A model generated the notes under the pieces. It was not told where the DNA came from and searched no databases. It worked only from the letters and a program-made list of their open reading frames with translations. This document shows, piece after piece, positions 61,105-64,000 of a stretch of DNA of 64,000 nt. Every line of letters starts with the position of its first letter. The stretch's first letter is position 1. Position numbers and translations under genes: made by a program. The stretch covers positions 10,657,001 to 10,721,000 of the forward strand of contig NC_081822.1 of NCBI RefSeq assembly GCF_030704535.1. Direction: 5' to 3'. This DNA comes from Vitis vinifera (Eukaryota > Streptophyta > Magnoliopsida > Vitales > Vitaceae).

Positions 61105-62434
61105 ATGATGGGCGAGCACGCTCAGACTGTGCCTAAGCTGCAGCCCGATAATGAAAGTGCTACGGCCACCTCCAACGCCGCCGACACGACTGCCATCCAA
61201 ATCGTTTCGACATCCACCGAATTAGCGACCATTGCTCCTCCTGAAAATCAATCTTCTGCTTCAAACATTCCTTTTCGTCCAAGAAAGATCCGAAAAATTT
61301 CTCCAGATAACTCCGAATCGAAACCCGCCGGAGATTCCAAGACTGCAGGGAAAGGTGCCAAGAACAAGCTTGTTCCTCAACGAGTTCCGGCGGTACCGAA
61401 CATGGTGGCGAGGGCGCTATCTTGCGAAGGCGAGATCGAAATCGCGCTCCGACATCTTCGAAACGCGGATCCGCACCTGGCTCCGTTAATTGATCTCCAC
61501 CCGCCTCCAACATTCGACTCTTTCCACACCCCGTTTCTTGCCCTAACAAAGAGCATTCTCTATCAGCAGCTCGCCTACAAGGCCGGCACCTCGATCTACA
61601 CTCGATTCGTTGGTCTCTGTGGCGGCGAAGCCGGAGTATTGCCGGAAACCGTTCTTGCCCTAACCCCTCACCAGCTTCGGCAAATCGGAGTATCGGGGCG
61701 TAAGGCTAGTTATCTACATGACCTTGCGAGGAAATACCAAAATGGCATCTTGTCCGATACAGGGATTATTACAATGGATGATAAGTCCCTTTTCACAATG
61801 CTCACGATGGTTAATGGCATTGGGTCTTGGTCTGTTCATATGTTCATGATTTTCTCACTCCATAGACCGGATGTTCTTCCTGTAAACGATCTTGGTGTCC
61901 GCAAAGGGGTGCAGCTCCTTTATGGCCTTGAAGAGTTGCCTAGGCCGTCCCAGATGGAACAGTTGTGCGAGAAGTGGAGGCCGTATAGGTCAGTAGCATC
62001 CTGGTATATCTGGAGGTTTGTTGAAGGCAAGGGAGCTCCTTCTAGCGCGGCGGCTGTTGCTGGGGGTCCTAGTCTGCAGCAGCAGCAGCAGCAGCAAGAG
62101 CAGCAACAACAACATCAGCAGCAACAACATCAGCAGCAGTTTCTCGATCCAATCAATGGCATTCTAAACCTCGGGTATTTTCCCTTATTTTTATATTTGT
62201 GCAACTGATTTCAATTATTGACTTGAAGCTGTTCTGAAGTATATTATTGATGTTTCATGCACTTAATTTCTTAACAGTTTTCTGTAGCTTTGGTTGTTTT
62301 TGTTATGCTATTTGTGCTTGTACATGCTGTTAGTGGATTTAATTTAATATGTGGCAAATTACTGAATAGTTCAATTTCAATTGCAATTGCCTATGGTTGT
62401 ATTTCTTTTTAGGTGCGCTCTATCAAAAAAATAA
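61105..62434 (+). CDS. DNA-3-methyladenine glycosylase-like protein (HhH-GPD) with C-terminal polyglutamine tract
   Basis: Exon 1 is 61105-62174. A short second exon is proposed at 62413-62434 (acceptor TTTTTAG), giving ...NLGCALSKK and about 363 residues; reading through instead gives 367 residues ending LYLCN. Base-excision glycosylases of this family remove alkylated purines. A low-complexity Ser/Thr/Lys-rich N-terminus (about 1-95, possible nuclear targeting) precedes the HhH-GPD fold. The fold includes FLALTKSILYQQLAYKA (143-160), the hairpin MVNGIGSWS (235-243) and catalytic Asp262 in LPVNDLGVRKG. Residues 325-345 are almost all Gln with a few His/Glu, encoded by mixed CAG/CAA. The tail LDPINGILNLG after the tract is conserved in plant relatives such as At1g19480/At1g75230 (from memory). 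The core call is strong; exon 2 is tentative. Confidence 0.88.
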
Positions 62435-62650
62435 TTTATTTTTCATTGTACCTTAACTCCTAAACAAAATTTAATTCTAATGCTTCTCATTCCTTAATTT
62501 TTATCACTAAATAGATGAGCATCTATCCCTGCAACTGTTTAGGTGAGAAGAAGGGCTAGATGTATAAAGAATAAAAACCATTACAAGGGCATTGGACCAA
62601 ACGAACCCTACAAGTTTCCTAATCGGTTCATTTGGAGAGTAAAATTTATT

Positions 62651-63230
62651 TATTTATTTTGATAGATAAACACACAAAATATATATTAGAAAAAGGGCGC
62701 TTAAGAGGCAACCCAAAACATACAGGGAGTATGCAAGAGACACTAAAAGGCAAGAACAAAAAAAAAAAAACAAACACTCACCAGCCCTCAACTAGAACCC
62801 AACCAATCAAAAAAATTGATTAAAGGTAAGGGTCCTACATCTAAACAAGACTAAGACCAAGACCAAAGATTACAAACAAACGAATTTTTCAACCTTTGAA
62901 TCGACAAATCCTCATTAACAAAAGCTATCATGGTTCTTTCCTTCCAAATTGTCTAAAATAAACAAAGAGGAGTTGCCAACCGAGCCTTTCTATGCTTCTT
63001 GCCCACAAAGGAATCATGCCAACCTAAAAGAGTGTCTCTAGCCGAAAGCGAAAGGACCCAATTAACACCAAACAAAGTAAACACAAGCTCCCACAATACC
63101 CTCGCCTTGGAGCAATGAATAAGAATGTGATTTATCGTCTCCTCTTCAACACAACACAGGAAACATCTGTTAGCTAAGTTCCACCCCCTCCTCTTGAGTT
63201 GATCTAGGGTTAGGACCTTCCCCCATGAAG
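62651..63230 (-). mobile_element. 5'-truncated LINE 3' end with perfect 17-bp target duplication
   Basis: The minus strand reads GKVLTLDQLKRRG, CFLCCVEEETINHILIHC (zf-RVT) and SFVGKKHRKA, then TIWKERTMIAF with one stop. A T-rich plus-strand left end marks the A-tail. GGAGAGTAAAATTTATT flanks the element at 62634-62650 and 63231-63247 without a mismatch. It lies just downstream of the glycosylase gene, antisense to it. Confidence 0.92.
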
Positions 63231-63338
63231 GGAGAGTAAAATTTATTCTTTTGATGTTCCTTTTTCTTACACGCTTAGAACCTTTTGGTTAGGATATTGG
63301 CATGGGAAACACTTCCGAATGGATACCTGAAAGTTTTT

Positions 63339-64000
63339 TTTTCTCTCTTTTGATAGGTAAATAAAGTGAGTATAATATATAAAAAGCACCAAAAATAGTT
63401 CACCAAGTACATATGATGTATACAATAGTTGTCAAAAGGGATAACCAAAATAAGAGGAAACTATAAAAAACTACTCACTCCCTCAATGAGAACCTAACTA
63501 ATTAGCAAAATCAATTAAAGGAATTGAACCTTTGTTTATCTATGTACAACTTAAACCACAATAAAAGCTTAGTAAGAAAAGTGTTTTCCAGTTTTTGCTT
63601 AGAATATTCCTCATTTTCAAACAATCTTTGATTCTTTTCCTTCCATATTATCCAAAAAAATGCACGAGGAAGCTGCTTGCCACATTTTCATTCATTTTTT
63701 CCCCACAAAGGAGCCATATCATCCTAGCGTCTCTTTGACTATGGAAGATATCACCCAAGACACACCAAACAAAGAAAACAACTACCATGAAAGTGCCTTG
63801 TTTTGGCATCATAAAGGATGATGTAATGAATGGATTCTTCCTCATTTTTACAAAAAAAATTTGTTTGCCAATGACCATTCTCTCATCTAAAATTGATCTA
63901 ACGTCAATATTTTTCCCCATTCGCTTCCTAAGCAAAAAAACTTGCTTTATATGAACCAAAGAATTCCAAATTACTCTCATTGGAAAAGAAATAGATCTCG
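63339..64000 (-). mobile_element. Decayed LINE 3' end running off the right edge
   Basis: Minus-strand text shows IWNSLVHIKQVF, then broken zf-RVT-like and SLCGEK/NVASSFLVHFFG-like stretches that parallel the WxxPSKVxFFAWE, VGKKRKK and LWKERN segments of better copies, with many frameshifts. The left end has a TTTTGATAGGTAAATAAA tail-like stretch. The element continues past 64000. Confidence 0.65.

Noticed and set aside
61160..61549. 129-codon minus-strand frame
   Set aside because: It is the antisense shadow of the glycosylase coding region.

Overview
The window is plant nuclear DNA from a dicot, and grapevine (Vitis) is the most likely source. This rests on GT-AG introns, AT-rich intergenic DNA, gene families found only in plants, and many L1-type LINEs (endonuclease/RT/zf-RVT) lying inside introns, which is typical of grape. 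The species call is inference, because no database search was possible.

Six protein-coding genes are supported. (1) The 5' part of an LRR receptor-like kinase with a degenerate kinase domain lies on the minus strand at 478-4382 and runs off the left edge. (2) A two-exon RADIALIS-like single-MYB gene is at 17935-18411 (+). (3) A Maf-like nucleotide pyrophosphatase gene runs from 19813 to 39837 (+). It takes 20 kb to encode about 204 residues because introns 1 and 6 are filled with LINEs. (4) An intronless 3-ketoacyl-CoA synthase (KCS11/KCS4-like) is at 43838-45367 (+). (5) An 18-exon ERD6-like sugar transporter (ERDL6 type) is at 51142-56223 (-). (6) A DNA-3-methyladenine glycosylase-like HhH-GPD protein with a C-terminal glutamine tract is at 61105-62434 (+). 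These are independent housekeeping, metabolic and signalling genes, not a cluster or pathway.

The most interesting observation is in the Maf-like gene. It carries two alternative versions of exon 4 with the same phase at both ends. Exon 4a (29711-29794) ends in the Ala-Asp-Thr motif typical of dTTP/UTP-pyrophosphatase Maf proteins. Exon 4b (31247-31327) ends in Ser-Asp-Gln, the motif of the YceF-type (m7GTP) Maf subfamily. Mutually exclusive splicing would swap the segment around the catalytic Asp and could switch substrate preference.

The transposon record is rich. A 6.1-kb LINE (21101-27170) sits inside an older opposite-strand LINE in Maf intron 1, with a readable target-site duplication. 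Intron 6 holds an internally deleted LINE with a 224-bp LINE tail nested in it, an isolated RT fragment and an opposite-strand ORF1 fragment. The right edge has two more minus-strand LINE 3' ends, one with a perfect 17-bp target duplication. There are also MITE-like elements of several families, a decayed LTR/copia-like segment upstream of the KCS gene, and many local tandem duplications of 44-432 bp. The stretches 4383-17800, 45400-51100 and 56500-60500 show no convincing genes.
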